Shown here: positions 31,491-40,946 of the stretch, piece by piece | Position numbering within the stretch: the first letter of the stretch is position 1 | Layout of the letters: each line of letters opens with the position of its first letter | Assembly: GCF_024137965.1 (NCBI RefSeq) | Contig: NZ_CP099975.1 | Location: 1,798,001 to 1,862,000 of the forward strand | Length of the DNA stretch: 64,000 bases | Origin: Halomonas sp. Y3 | GTDB lineage: Bacteria > Pseudomonadota > Gammaproteobacteria > Pseudomonadales > Halomonadaceae | Direction of reading: 5' to 3' | Position numbers and translations under genes: made by a program | Notes under the pieces: model-generated | What the model saw: the letters and a program-made list of their open reading frames with translations, nothing else | Databases searched by the model: none | What the model was told of the DNA's origin: nothing

Positions 31491-32858
31491 ATGAGCGATT
31501 TCATGCTGCCCGATATCGGCGAAGGTATCGTGGAGTGCGAGGTAGTGGAGTGGCACGTGGCCGAGGGCGACGTGATCGAGGAGGACCAGCCGGTGGTCGA
31601 GGTGATGACCGACAAGGCGCTGGTGGAGATCACCGCCCCCGAGGCGGGCCGGGTGACCCGGCTCTACGTGCAGAAGGGCGAGATCGCCAAGGTGCATGCG
31701 CCGCTGTTCGGCTATCTGGCCGAGGGCGAGGCGGCCGATGAGGCGGCGGCGCAGGCGCCCGAGGTCCCGGCCAAAGAGGGCCCGGTCAAAGAAACCCCGA
31801 CCAGCGAGAGCCCGACCGGCGATAGCCCAGCCAAAGAAAGCCCGGCCAAAGAAAGCCCGGCCAAAGAGAGCTCGGCGGCCGCGGCCGAGGCGCCGTCGAC
31901 CCGGGCACAGGCCTTGGAGGAGGCTCAGGAAGAGGAGGGCGCCGCGCCGGGTCGCGGCCCCTACGGGCGCATTCCGGCGGCGCCGGCGGTGCGTCGCCTG
32001 CTGCGCGAGCACGGCCTCGAACTCGAGGCGGTGCCGGGCTCCGGCCCCCAGGGGCGGGTGCTCAAGGAGGATGTGCTGCGCTATCTGGAGGAGGGCGAAG
32101 CCGCCGGCCCCGCCGAGAGCGCCCCGGCGCCGTCCGCCGCCGCCGCTGGCGAAGCGGTTCGCGTGGAGCCCCTGCGCGGCGTGCGGGCGGTGATGGCGAA
32201 ACGCATGGTGGAATCGGCCAGCACCATTCCCCACTTCCAGTACGGCGAGGAGATCGACGTCACCGAGCTCCTGGCGCTGCGCGAGCGGTTGAAGCCCCTG
32301 GCCGAGGGGGAGGGCGTGCGCCTGACCCTGATGCCCTTCTTCATGAAGGCGATGGCGCTCGCGGTGCGCGAGGCGCCGATCCTCAACGCCCGGCTCAGCG
32401 ACGACGAAAGCGAGATCCACTACCTGGGCGGGGTGAACGTCGGCATGGCGGTGGACAGCCGTGCCGGCCTGATGGTGCCCAACGTCAAGGGCGTGGAGCG
32501 CCTCTCCCTGCTGGGCATCGCCGGCGAGGTGGCGCGGCTGACCGAGGCGGCCCGGGCCGGCAGGGTGAGCCAGGAGGACCTCAAGGGTGGCACCATCAGC
32601 ATCTCCAATATCGGGGCGCTCGGGGGCACCTATGCGGCCCCCATCATCAACGCCCCTGAGGTGGCCATCGTCGCCATTGGCAAGACCCAGTGGCTGCCGC
32701 GCTTCGATGCCGATGGCCAGGTAAGACGCCGCGGAATCATGACCGTCACCTGGGCCGGCGACCACCGCATTATCGACGGCGGCACCATCGCGCGCTTCTG
32801 CAACGCCTGGAAGGGCTATCTGGAGGACCCGGAGACCATGTTGCTTCACTTGAGCTGA
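31491..32858 (+). CDS. bkdB: Lipoamide acyltransferase E2 of branched-chain 2-oxoacid dehydrogenase
   Basis: The 455-residue core enzyme transfers acyl groups to CoA. Domains in order: lipoyl domain with lipoylated K42 (VMTDKALVEI), a flexible Pro/Lys/Glu/Ser linker with pentapeptide repeats (residues 93-127), an E1/E3-binding domain (about 163-198; PAVRRLLREHGLELEAVPGS), a second linker, and the catalytic acyltransferase domain ending with DHRIIDGG (about 424-431). No lpd (E3) gene follows, so E3 must be encoded elsewhere. Confidence 0.94.
   Translation: MSDFMLPDIGEGIVECEVVEWHVAEGDVIEEDQPVVEVMTDKALVEITAPEAGRVTRLYVQKGEIAKVHAPLFGYLAEGEAADEAAAQAPEVPAKEGPVKETPTSESPTGDSPAKESPAKESPAKESSAAAAEAPSTRAQALEEAQEEEGAAPGRGPYGRIPAAPAVRRLLREHGLELEAVPGSGPQGRVLKEDVLRYLEEGEAAGPAESAPAPSAAAAGEAVRVEPLRGVRAVMAKRMVESASTIPHFQYGEEIDVTELLALRERLKPLAEGEGVRLTLMPFFMKAMALAVREAPILNARLSDDESEIHYLGGVNVGMAVDSRAGLMVPNVKGVERLSLLGIAGEVARLTEAARAGRVSQEDLKGGTISISNIGALGGTYAAPIINAPEVAIVAIGKTQWLPRFDADGQVRRRGIMTVTWAGDHRIIDGGTIARFCNAWKGYLEDPETMLLHLS
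31767..31871 (+). repeat. Seven 15-bp units in the E2 linker
   Basis: The units encode PAKEG, PVKET, PTSES, PTGDS, PAKES, PAKES and PAKES. The last three are almost identical in DNA, which marks recent slippage or unequal exchange in a disordered linker. Confidence 0.85.
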
Positions 32859-32863
32859 CGGCA

Positions 32864-34711
32864 ATGACCCAGGCGCCCCTGCAGCAGTTCTATATCCCGG
32901 AAGAGCAGTCGATCTACCTGCTCAGCCACGACGACGCCCGCAAGCTCAAGGCGTGGGTGGCGCTCTGCCAGGAGCAGCTCGAGCAGCTGGGCTACCGGGA
33001 GATCACCCTGATCGGCAAGGGCGCCTACGGCTTCGTCTTCGCCGGGCTCACGGCGCTGGGCGACCAGTACGTCTTCAAGTTCACCCGGGTCACCCTGCCC
33101 CAGCACCTCCAGGACCGCCTGGAGGAGGAGGCCTTCATGCTGGAGCAGGTGGACCACCCCCGGGTGCCGAAGCTGATCGCCTACCAGCGGGTGCGTCACC
33201 AGGCGATCCTGGTGATGCAGCGGGCGCCGGGCCTCAACCTCGAGGAGGTGTCGCTGCGGGAGGGGCGCCTCTCGCCGCGGCTGGTGGTGCATATCGCCGA
33301 CCAGCTGGCCGATATCTTGCGCGCCCTGCGCCGGGAGAGCGGCTCCGCCGGCCGGCCCATCGTCCACGGCGATATCAAGCCCTCCAACCTGGTCTTCGAC
33401 GCCGCCACCGAGAACATCGCCCTGATCGACTGGGGCTCCTCGGTGTTCGCCCAGCTCGACGCCAACCAGCAGTTCGTGGCGGCCAACGTCATGGAGCTGA
33501 TGTCCGACAACCTGCAGCAGACCAACGCCCGCCTGGGCGACGTCTATTTCATCGGCGAGGAGCAGCTCAATGGCGCGCTCTCCTCGCCGCGCTTCGACGA
33601 GCAGGGCGCCGCCGGCACCCTCTATGCGCTCGCCTCGGCCCAGTCCTGCCGCTTCGGCCACCGCGCCATCCCCGCCACCTCCCTGGGGCTGCCGGTGGAG
33701 TTCGCCCGCATGCTCGACGGCATGCTCGACCCCGACCCGCGCCAGCGCCACCGGGCCGGGGACCACTTCATCCGCGAGATGCCGAGGCTCGCCCGCACCG
33801 TGATGATCGACCTGCCGGAGCCGGCACTCCAGGCCCTGGTGCCGGTCTGGCTGCGCCCCGCCGAGCGGGAGATCGACACCGTGGTCTACAGCTCCCGCAA
33901 GGCCTTCCTGCGCGAGGAGGGGGCGCCGGAGACCCTCAGCGACGTCAACGACGTCCAGCTCGACCGCTACTACAAGAACTTCATGCAGGGCATGGGCGAG
34001 ACCGAGAAGGCCTTTCTCGCCGCGGTGAGCCGGCTGGGGCGCTACCCGGTGGTGGGGGGGCTGGCGGTGCGCTGGGAGGCCGACGGCGTCTATATCGACA
34101 CCTCCCTGAACCTCCATGACCCCGAGCTGAAGCCGGCCTTTATCGCCGCGGTCAACAATATGGTGCACCTGGCCCGGGCCATCTACCGCCAGGGCATCTT
34201 CAAGAGCTGCCTGTTCAACGCCCGAGATACCCTGCACCTGGAGCGGGAGCGCCAGGAGGAGCCCTTTTGCATCGCCCCCGGCATGCGGCTGGCCTACGAG
34301 GTAAGCGCGGTGCCGGAGCTCGAGGACCACACCCGGCTGCACAGCTACTTCGAGGATGGCCCCGACCCCGAGGAGTTCCTGATCCTGCCCGAGCAGATCA
34401 TCGTCGCCCTGGAGGCGCTCAACGCCATCCACCACACCGGCATGATCATCTTCGAGGCGCTGCCGACGCACCTCAAGATCCACAGCTACTACCGACTGCT
34501 GGACCCCTCCCGGGAGGCGGAGTTTCGCCTGCGGCTGGAGGAGATCCTCGACGCCGTGGGGCTCATCGAGGGGCTCGGCGTCTCCGGCTTCATGAAGATG
34601 CCCTACAAGGACACCCGCTTCTTCCCCCACGTGGAGCGCCAGCCGGAGCGCTTCTATCCGCGCAACCCCCGCCAGGCCCTCGACTCGAGCCAAGCCGGCG
34701 GCGCGATGTGA
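32864..34711 (+). CDS. Serine/threonine protein kinase-like protein
   Basis: A 615-residue soluble protein with a eukaryotic-like kinase domain at about 45-310: glycine loop GKGAYGFVF, the likely Lys in YVFKFTRV, Glu in EEEAFMLEQ, catalytic loop HGDIKPSNL (H-G-D in place of HRD) and DWGSS in place of DFG. The second half (about 330-615) is unlike known sensor domains, has no membrane helix and may bind a ligand. It lies 5 bp after bkdB and 37 bp before pxpA, which suggests a link to amino-acid metabolism, but the substrate is unknown. Confidence 0.8.
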   Translation: MTQAPLQQFYIPEEQSIYLLSHDDARKLKAWVALCQEQLEQLGYREITLIGKGAYGFVFAGLTALGDQYVFKFTRVTLPQHLQDRLEEEAFMLEQVDHPRVPKLIAYQRVRHQAILVMQRAPGLNLEEVSLREGRLSPRLVVHIADQLADILRALRRESGSAGRPIVHGDIKPSNLVFDAATENIALIDWGSSVFAQLDANQQFVAANVMELMSDNLQQTNARLGDVYFIGEEQLNGALSSPRFDEQGAAGTLYALASAQSCRFGHRAIPATSLGLPVEFARMLDGMLDPDPRQRHRAGDHFIREMPRLARTVMIDLPEPALQALVPVWLRPAEREIDTVVYSSRKAFLREEGAPETLSDVNDVQLDRYYKNFMQGMGETEKAFLAAVSRLGRYPVVGGLAVRWEADGVYIDTSLNLHDPELKPAFIAAVNNMVHLARAIYRQGIFKSCLFNARDTLHLERERQEEPFCIAPGMRLAYEVSAVPELEDHTRLHSYFEDGPDPEEFLILPEQIIVALEALNAIHHTGMIIFEALPTHLKIHSYYRLLDPSREAEFRLRLEEILDAVGLIEGLGVSGFMKMPYKDTRFFPHVERQPERFYPRNPRQALDSSQAGGAM

Positions 34712-34748
34712 TAAATTGCCGTGATCGAGACGGCACCGGGAGGATGAC

Positions 34749-35504
34749 GTGCACACTCTGCTGCTCAACGCCGACATGGGGGAGAGCTACGGCCCCTGGG
34801 TCATGGGGCTCGACCACGAGGTGATGCCCCACGTGGATCTGGCCAACGTGGCCTGCGGTTTCCACGCCTCGGACCCGGACGTGATCCGCATGACGGTGCG
34901 CCTGGCCAGGAAGCACGGGGTGCGCGTCGGCGCCCACCCGGCCTACCCGGATCTGGTCGGCTTCGGGCGCCGCTCCCTGGCCTGCAGCGCCGAGGAGGTG
35001 GAGAACCTGGTGCTCTACCAGCTCGGAGCGCTCGACGGCATGTGCCGGGCCGAAGGCATGCAGGTGAGCTATGTGAAGCCCCACGGCGCCCTCTATAACG
35101 ACATGGCCCGGGACCCCGAGATCATGGCCGCGGTGATGCGGGCGATACTCGCCTTCGACCCGGCGCTGCCCCTGATGACCATGGCCACCCGCGACACCTC
35201 GGCGGCCCGGGCCCTGGCCGAGGCCGAGGGCGTCACCCTCTGGTTCGAGGCCTTCGCCGACCGCGCCTATGATGGCGAGGGGCGCCTGGTCTCCCGCCGC
35301 GAAATGGGCGCGGTGCACCACGACCAGGCGGTGATCGTCGACCAGGCGGTGCGCATCGCCAGCGGCCGGCCGCTCACGGCAAGCGACGGCAGCGAACTGG
35401 TGCTTGCCGCCGACACCCTCTGCGTGCACGGCGACAACCCCGAGTCCATCGCCGCGGTGAGGGCGATCCGCCAGGCCCTCGGCGAGCGGAGAGCGGGATC
35501 ATGA
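34749..35504 (+). CDS. pxpA: 5-oxoprolinase subunit A (LamB/YcsF family)
   Basis: With PxpB and PxpC it opens the ring of 5-oxoproline (pyroglutamate) at the cost of ATP, giving glutamate. The 251 residues begin [13 protein letters not shown], followed by [20 protein letters not shown] and [11 protein letters not shown], all hallmarks of the family. GTG 34749 follows GGGAGG. Overlaps pxpB by 4 bp. Confidence 0.94.
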   Translation: MHTLLLNADMGESYGPWVMGLDHEVMPHVDLANVACGFHASDPDVIRMTVRLARKHGVRVGAHPAYPDLVGFGRRSLACSAEEVENLVLYQLGALDGMCRAEGMQVSYVKPHGALYNDMARDPEIMAAVMRAILAFDPALPLMTMATRDTSAARALAEAEGVTLWFEAFADRAYDGEGRLVSRREMGAVHHDQAVIVDQAVRIASGRPLTASDGSELVLAADTLCVHGDNPESIAAVRAIRQALGERRAGS

Positions 35505-36223
35505 GGGGGGAGGGTGCGCGCCTGCCGCGGCTGGAGTCCGCCGGCCTGGACGGCTGGATGGTGCGGCTCTTCGAGCGCATCGACGAGCAGAACCTGGCCT
35601 GGATCACCGCCCTGAGCCGTGGCTGCGAGGCGGCCTTCGGCGAGGCGCTTGTGGACCTGGTGCCCTCCTATACCACCCTGCTGGTGCTCTTCGACCCGCT
35701 CAGGCTCGCCCCCGAGGAGGCCCGCGGCCGCCTGCAGGCCCTGCTGGCCGGGCTGGCCCCGGACGAGCGGGCCGAGGCCGGCGAGCTCCACGAGCTGCCC
35801 ACCTGGTATGACCCGAGCGTGGGGCCGGACCTTCCCCGAGTGGCCCGCCATGCCGGCATGAGCGTGGAGGAGGTGGTCGCCTGCCACGCCGGCCGCGACT
35901 ACCGGGTCTTCGCCCTGGGCTTCGCCCCCGGCTTCGCCTTCATGGGGCTGCTCGACGAGCGCCTTGAGGTGCCGCGGCTCGATACGCCCCGGAAGCGGGT
36001 GCCGGTCAACAGCGTGGCCATCGCCGGGCGCCAGACCGCCGCCTATCCGGCGGTGACGCCGGGGGGCTGGAACCTGCTGGGGCGCACCGCGGTGCGGCTC
36101 TTCGATCGCGACCGGGAGGGCTTCAGCCTGCTCCGGGTGGGCGACCGGGTGCGCTTCGTGCCGGTGGACCGGGCGACCTTCGAGTCTCTGGGGGGCGATA
36201 TCGCGCCCATGGAGGCGCCATGA
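35501..36223 (+). CDS. pxpB: 5-oxoprolinase subunit B (KipI-like)
   Basis: A 240-residue cyclophilin-like fold protein. Family motifs are [40 protein letters not shown] and [18 protein letters not shown]. It forms the PxpBC carboxyl-phosphate half of the enzyme. Flanked on both sides by ATGA overlaps, so the three subunits are translated together. Confidence 0.94.
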   Translation: MRGEGARLPRLESAGLDGWMVRLFERIDEQNLAWITALSRGCEAAFGEALVDLVPSYTTLLVLFDPLRLAPEEARGRLQALLAGLAPDERAEAGELHELPTWYDPSVGPDLPRVARHAGMSVEEVVACHAGRDYRVFALGFAPGFAFMGLLDERLEVPRLDTPRKRVPVNSVAIAGRQTAAYPAVTPGGWNLLGRTAVRLFDRDREGFSLLRVGDRVRFVPVDRATFESLGGDIAPMEAP

Positions 36224-37167
36224 ATCAATATACCGTTATCGGATTTCGCGTCGAGCGTGCCGGCCCTTTGGCGCTGCTGCAGGATGCCGGGCGCTTCGGC
36301 GTGCGCCGCCTGGGCGTCACCCAGGGCGGGCCGGCCGATCTCCACGGCTGGGCCTGGGCCAACCGCCTGGCGGGCAACCCCTGGGGCACCGCGGCGCTGG
36401 AGGTCACCTTCGGCGGCCTGGCCCTGGTCGCCGAGCGCGACCTGACGCTTGCCGTGGCCGGCGCCGACCTGGGCGCCACCCTGGACGGCGAGCCGCTGCC
36501 GCTATGGGAGCGCGTTACCTGCAAGGAAGGGCAGCGGCTGGTCTTCGCCGCGCCGGCCAACGGCCTGCGCGCCTACCTGGCGGTGGCCGGTGGCTTCGTC
36601 GCCGAGCCGGTGCTGGGCAGCGTGGCCTGCGTGGTGCGCGAGGGGCTGGGCGGCTTCGACGGGCGCGGCAGCCGGCTTGCCGAAGGGGATCGCCTGACGG
36701 TGGGGGAGCCCGCTCCCGGGGCGCCCTCGCCGGCGGCGGCCCCCGCCGAGGCGCGCCTCGACTATCGCGCTCCGGCCAGGCTTGCGCTGCTGCCCGGCGC
36801 CCAGATCGGCGACTTCACCGGCCAGAGCCTCTTCCAGGCCTTCAACTCGGCCTGGCGGGTGGATGACCGCGCCGACCGCATGGGGGTGAGGCTGACCGGG
36901 CCGCGGCTGCAGTGCCGCATCGCTTCGCTGGTCTCGGAGGGGATCGGCCTCGGGGCCGTGCAGGTGCCGCCGGACGGCCAGCCCATCGCGCTGCTCAACG
37001 ACCGCCAGACTATCGGCGGCTATCCGCGGCTGGGGGCGCTGACGCCGCTTGCCGCCTCGCGGCTGGCCCAGTGCCTGCCGGGGCAGGAGGTGAGGCTGGT
37101 GGCGGGCTCGAGCGAGCAGGCACTGGCGGCACTGCGCCGCTTTCACGGCCAGCTGGCACAGGGGTAG
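36220..37167 (+). CDS. pxpC: 5-oxoprolinase subunit C (KipA/biotin-dependent carboxyltransferase-like)
   Basis: A 315-residue protein with LQDAGRFGVRRLGVTQGGPAD, then a beta-rich core and RMGVRLTGPRLQC, VQVPPDGQPIALLNDRQTIGGYPRLG, typical of PxpC. Despite the family name it does not use biotin in this role. Last gene of the operon; an 8-bp inverted repeat (GACGGGGC / GCCCCGTC, 37167-37174 and 37215-37222) follows and may help end transcription. Confidence 0.94.
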   Translation: MNQYTVIGFRVERAGPLALLQDAGRFGVRRLGVTQGGPADLHGWAWANRLAGNPWGTAALEVTFGGLALVAERDLTLAVAGADLGATLDGEPLPLWERVTCKEGQRLVFAAPANGLRAYLAVAGGFVAEPVLGSVACVVREGLGGFDGRGSRLAEGDRLTVGEPAPGAPSPAAAPAEARLDYRAPARLALLPGAQIGDFTGQSLFQAFNSAWRVDDRADRMGVRLTGPRLQCRIASLVSEGIGLGAVQVPPDGQPIALLNDRQTIGGYPRLGALTPLAASRLAQCLPGQEVRLVAGSSEQALAALRRFHGQLAQG

Positions 37168-37238
37168 ACGGGGCGAAGGCGCCTGGCGGGAGGTGCTGGC
37201 TCAGCCGTGGCCGGGCCCCGTCGAGGGAGATCCTGGCG

Positions 37239-37448
37239 TCACGCCCCCAGGCCGCTCTCCCGCAGCACCTGGTCGATGCTGCGCTCGGCGGGCGGGTGCC
37301 TGTCGGTGGGCAGCAGCTGGGTCTCCAGGGCGGTGATGCCGCCCTCGACGCAGCGGGTGATCAGTTCGCTCTTGCTCAGGCCGGTGGTCTCGGCCAGGGT
37401 CTCGAGGCGGGCTTCCAGATCGCGGGAAAATCTCAGCAGGTGAGGCAT
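37239..37448 (-). CDS. Small ribbon-helix-helix (CopG/Arc-like) protein
   Basis: A 69-residue protein. RFSRDLEARLETLAETTGLSKSELITRCV fits an RHH DNA-binding fold: a short strand, two helices, and a TGLSKSELI turn. Such proteins repress their own or neighbouring genes. No toxin gene lies beside it, so it may be a free regulator or an orphan antitoxin. ATG 37448 with GAGACGACGAG upstream is acceptable but not strong. Confidence 0.6.
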   Translation of the reverse strand: MPHLLRFSRDLEARLETLAETTGLSKSELITRCVEGGITALETQLLPTDRHPPAERSIDQVLRESGLGA

Positions 37449-37664
37449 CTCGTCGTCTCCAACAGGCCCATCCTCGGGCGGGGTGTTTACCTCAGGATAA
37501 AACGGATGTTTTATCCTGTCACGCTTCCTTACGTTGAGCCTGCCATCCCGAGATGACGGGAGGGTGACAGCGGGTGCTGTCTCTGCGATTGCCCTGCGAT
37601 GGGCACCCTTGCAACTACTGGCATCGGTGCTAGCATGCCCGGCTCGAGCAGAGCACTGAACTAC

Positions 37665-37712
37665 GCGCCCGGGACGACCCGGTGCGCGCCTGCGCAGCGG
37701 GGACGGCCTCGC
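37665..37712 (+). ncRNA. Guanidine-II (mini-ykkC) riboswitch
   Basis: Two adjacent hairpins with ACGR loops, the defining feature of the class. P1: GCGC-CCGGG-ACGA-CCCGG-T-GCGC (37665-37687). P2: GCGGGG-ACGG-CCTCGC (37697-37712), with one G-U pair. A 9-nt linker joins them. P2 ends 4 nt before the ribosome site AAAGGA (37717-37722) of an SMR exporter, a known target gene. Guanidine binding should free the ribosome site and switch on export. Confidence 0.9.
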
Positions 37713-37732
37713 CTGGAAAGGACATCATCGAG

Positions 37733-38047
37733 ATGGCGTGGATTCTTGTGGCCGTGGCCGGCCTGCTGGAGGTCGCCTGGGCCCTGGGGCTCAAGGCCTC
37801 CGCCGGCTTTACCCGGCCGGTTCCGAGCGTGCTGACCGTGATCGCCATGGTGGCGAGCTTCTACCTGCTGGCCCAGGCCATGAAGGTGCTGCCGGTGGGC
37901 ACCGCCTATGCGGTCTGGGTGGGCATCGGTGCGGTGGGCACCGTGCTGCTGGGCATCCTGATCTACGGCGACAGCGCCTCGCCGCTGCGCCTGCTCAGCC
38001 TGGTGCTGATCCTGGCCGGCCTGGTGGGCCTCAAGCTCGCCGGCTGA
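37733..38047 (+). CDS. sugE: Guanidinium exporter of the SMR family (SugE/Gdx)
   Basis: A 104-residue, four-helix small multidrug resistance protein working as a dual-topology dimer that exchanges guanidinium for protons. It has E13 in the first helix ([14 protein letters not shown]), the WALGLK and [16 protein letters not shown] signatures that separate the Gdx/SugE branch from EmrE, and a normal length. ATG 37733 sits 10 bp after AAAGGA. The riboswitch just upstream confirms guanidinium as the substrate. Confidence 0.95.
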   Translation: MAWILVAVAGLLEVAWALGLKASAGFTRPVPSVLTVIAMVASFYLLAQAMKVLPVGTAYAVWVGIGAVGTVLLGILIYGDSASPLRLLSLVLILAGLVGLKLAG

Positions 38048-38103
38048 GGCAGGGGCGCGGGCGATCCAGGCTCTGTCGCTCTGTCGCTCTATCCATGACT
38101 AGC

Positions 38104-38787
38104 CTAGGCCTGGCGCTGCATCACCTCGGTGATGATCGGCACCGGGGTCATCAGGTGCTCGCGCATCATCTCGCTGGCGCGCTCCACGTCCCGGGCCAGG
38201 ATCACCTCCACCAGGGCCGCGTGCTCCTGGCGCTTGCGCTCGAGGGCCGCCTCGGAGAAGACCGTCTCCCGCAGCCACAGATGGCGGTAGCGCTCTACCT
38301 GATCGAAGAGGCTCTCGCGCACCTGCAGCAGGTGGGGGGAGCGGCAGCCGCTGGCGATGGCGGTATGGAAGGCCTTGTGGCGGGCGTCCCAGATGTCGAG
38401 CAGGTCGTCGGGGCTCTTCACCTCCATCACCTTGGCGAGGGTATGGGCGGTGGCCAGGATCTCCGCCTCCCAGGCGTCGTCGCCGCGCTCGATGGCGAGC
38501 TTCAGCACCAGCCCCTCGAGCTGGGCCCGCGCGTCATAGAGGTCCTCGAGCTCCGCCAGGGACATGGGCGCCACCCGGTAGCCGCGCTGGCTGATGGCCA
38601 CCACCAGCCGCTCGGCGACCAGCTGGGAGAGCGCCTCGCGCAGCGGGCCCACGCCGAGGTCGTAGCGCTCCTTGAGCCGGCTCATCAGCAGCTTCTCCCC
38701 GGGCCGGAAGACCCCGCGAGTGATGTCCTTCTTGAGCCAGTGATAGGCGCTGATGCCGAGGTTCTGGCGGGGAGTGGTGCTCTCCAT
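38104..38787 (-). CDS. GntR-family regulator with FCD domain (FadR subfamily)
   Basis: A 227-residue transcription factor. The N-terminal winged helix shows YHWLKKDITRGVFRPGEKLL and LGVGPLREALSQL (about 10-60); the C-terminal FCD ligand domain has ARAQLEGLVLKLAI, HKAFHTAIASGC and EHAALVEVILARD, with the His/Asp residues that usually bind a metal and a carboxylate ligand. ATG 38787 is preceded by AAGGCAG. Its target is not adjacent; the group II intron lies upstream, so the original neighbour may be displaced. It resembles CsiR/GlaR-type regulators. Confidence 0.85.
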   Translation of the reverse strand: MESTTPRQNLGISAYHWLKKDITRGVFRPGEKLLMSRLKERYDLGVGPLREALSQLVAERLVVAISQRGYRVAPMSLAELEDLYDARAQLEGLVLKLAIERGDDAWEAEILATAHTLAKVMEVKSPDDLLDIWDARHKAFHTAIASGCRSPHLLQVRESLFDQVERYRHLWLRETVFSEAALERKRQEHAALVEVILARDVERASEMMREHLMTPVPIITEVMQRQA

Positions 38788-39591
38788 GTCGTCTGCCTTG
38801 ATGCCCTTTTGTCGGCATGATAGCGGAATATCGCTATTTGCCCTAATGAGTACATGGCAGCCCTGGTTACCCGTCTGCATCAGCGAAAGGCGCCGGGGGC
38901 AGGTCGGAGAGGGGGTCCGAGGATCCAGGGATGGCCGAGGTAGCCTACAGGGAAGTACTCGTAGCGCCCCCTCGAGGGCCTGTCGCCGGAACAGCCTTGA
39001 GGTGCGCCAGGGAAAGCCTGGTCATCCGGGAAGCAGTGTCAAACAGCTGAAAGGATGAAATGAAACCCAGTGGGTGCAAGTCCCACCCGGCCAAGGCTAG
39101 CCACCAGCCGGTAGCGAGTGTTGCGTGGTGTCGGGCAACCGCCGCTGCGAAGCGTACACAGCGAGTGAGCAGGCCGTGTGATAGAGCCCCGAAATTGTGA
39201 AACGTGGCTGCCGACATTGTCTTAAGAATGGAAGGCAAAACGTTTCCGCCTTATGGCTTGGCGGATGCGGGCCGCCGGGGTCGAAGAGCAGGGCATGTTC
39301 ATATAGGGGTTTCCCAGGAACCTGGGAGGCCCGTCCTTCTCCTCCGAAAACCAGGACGACAGGCATGGGGCTGCCTGCCGAGAAAGCTCCCGGTCCGGTG
39401 CTGTCGTGCCTGACGGTACCGGAAGCAAACAGCAGGCACTCAGGGGGTACGGCCAGGCGACGACAAGGAGCCAGCCGGATGGAGGGGCGGGAGTCGGAGT
39501 CGCTCATAGTACCCGGGAAGGTGGGGAACCGACTCGACGGGACCCACTGGAGGGAAGGGGCGGCCAATCATCAGAACTGCACGAGGGCAAC

Positions 39592-40908
39592 ATGACAGGT
39601 GCACAGGAACCTGAGGTCATGTCCACGAAACAAGTGCGGATAGCAGCACTGGCAGAGTGCTTCCCGCAGCGTGCCTTCACGTCACTGGCGCATCATATCG
39701 ATGCCCAGTGGCTGAAGACGGCCTACCTGATGACGCGCCGTGATGGCGCCGTCGGGATTGATGGCCAGACGGCGGACGACTTCGCGCGCGACTTCGAGGC
39801 CAATATCCAGCGGTTGCTGGAAGCGGCCAAGAGTGGTTGCTACCGGGCGCCGCCAGTGCGGCGTGTCCATATCCCCAAGGGAGATGGGCGCACCACACGG
39901 CCGATCGGCATCCCCACCTTCGAAGACAAGGTCCTGCAGCGTGCTGTAGTGGCCCTGCTGGAGCCGCTCTACGAGTACGACTTTCTGGACGGCTCGTACG
40001 GCTTCCGGCCGGGACGCTCGGCGCACCAGGCGATCGAGACGGTGAGGGAGAGCTTGATGTCGATGGGAGGTGGCTGGGTCATTGACCTGGACATCCAAGC
40101 CTTCTTCGACACGATCGACCATCGGCACCTGCGTGAGTTTCTGCAGCAACGAGTGAAGGACGGTGTCGTCCTCCGCCTGATCGGTAAGTGGCTCAAGGCC
40201 GGAGTCCTGGAGGCCGGGCAGTGGCAGAAAGGTGAGGTAGGAAGCCCGCAAGGGGGTGTGATATCCCCCTTACTGGCGAATATCTACCTGCACTATGTGC
40301 TGGACGAGTGGTTTGAGAAAGACGTCAAGCCACGCCTGCGTGGACGCGCGTTCGAGGTAAGGTTTGCCGACGACGCCGTGCTCGCCTTCAGCAACGAAGC
40401 CGAAGCCCGCAAGGTGCTGGAGGTACTGCCCAGGCGTTTTGCACGCTTCGGCCTTACCCTGCACCCCGCCAAGACCCGACTGGTACGGTTTCAGCCACAC
40501 GGTGGACAGCGCGCCGAGACCTTCGACTTCCTGGGCTTCACCCACTACTGGGGGAAGTCCCGGCGCGGTTACTGGGTTATCAAGCAGAAGACGGCCAAGG
40601 ATCGACTCAAGCGAGCCTTGAGGCACCTGTCGGTCTGGTGCCGGGCGAATCGGCACCAGCCCCTTCTGATCCAGCATCGCCACCTATGTCGGAAGGTCAA
40701 GGGGCACTTTGCCTACTATGGCATCACAGGCAATTATGAAGCGCTGAAAGCGCTTGTGGATCAGGCCCGACGGATCTGGGTCAAATGGCTGAGACGTCGC
40801 TCTCAACGGGGAGGCTTCTCGTGGGATAAAGCCAACCTGCTGCTCAAGCGCCTGCCGTTACCCAAGGCAAGGATTGTGCACCAACGAACCCTTCAGCGAA
40901 GCTGGTGA
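39592..40908 (+). CDS. ltrA: Group II intron reverse transcriptase/maturase
   Basis: The 438-residue intron-encoded protein reverse-transcribes and folds its intron RNA. RT blocks are visible: VHIPKGDGRTTRPIGIPTFED, GSYGFRPGRSAHQAI, VIDLDIQAFFDTID, GSPQGGVISPLLANIYL, and the active-site FADD at 258-261 (F in place of the usual Y). The X/thumb maturase region follows (GHFAYYGITGNYEAL). No HNH endonuclease domain is present. ATG 39592 is preceded by GAGGG. Confidence 0.95.
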   Translation: MTGAQEPEVMSTKQVRIAALAECFPQRAFTSLAHHIDAQWLKTAYLMTRRDGAVGIDGQTADDFARDFEANIQRLLEAAKSGCYRAPPVRRVHIPKGDGRTTRPIGIPTFEDKVLQRAVVALLEPLYEYDFLDGSYGFRPGRSAHQAIETVRESLMSMGGGWVIDLDIQAFFDTIDHRHLREFLQQRVKDGVVLRLIGKWLKAGVLEAGQWQKGEVGSPQGGVISPLLANIYLHYVLDEWFEKDVKPRLRGRAFEVRFADDAVLAFSNEAEARKVLEVLPRRFARFGLTLHPAKTRLVRFQPHGGQRAETFDFLGFTHYWGKSRRGYWVIKQKTAKDRLKRALRHLSVWCRANRHQPLLIQHRHLCRKVKGHFAYYGITGNYEALKALVDQARRIWVKWLRRRSQRGGFSWDKANLLLKRLPLPKARIVHQRTLQRSW

Positions 40909-40913
40909 TTGAA

Positions 40914-40946
40914 GAGCCGGATGCGTTAATCGCGCACGTCCGGCTC
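40914..40946 (+). ncRNA. Group II intron domain V
   Basis: A 33-nt hairpin GAGCCGGATGCG-TTAATCGCG-CACGTCCGGCTC-like that holds the catalytic metal-binding site of the ribozyme. Its arms are well paired and it lies 6 bp after the maturase stop, as expected. Confidence 0.85.
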
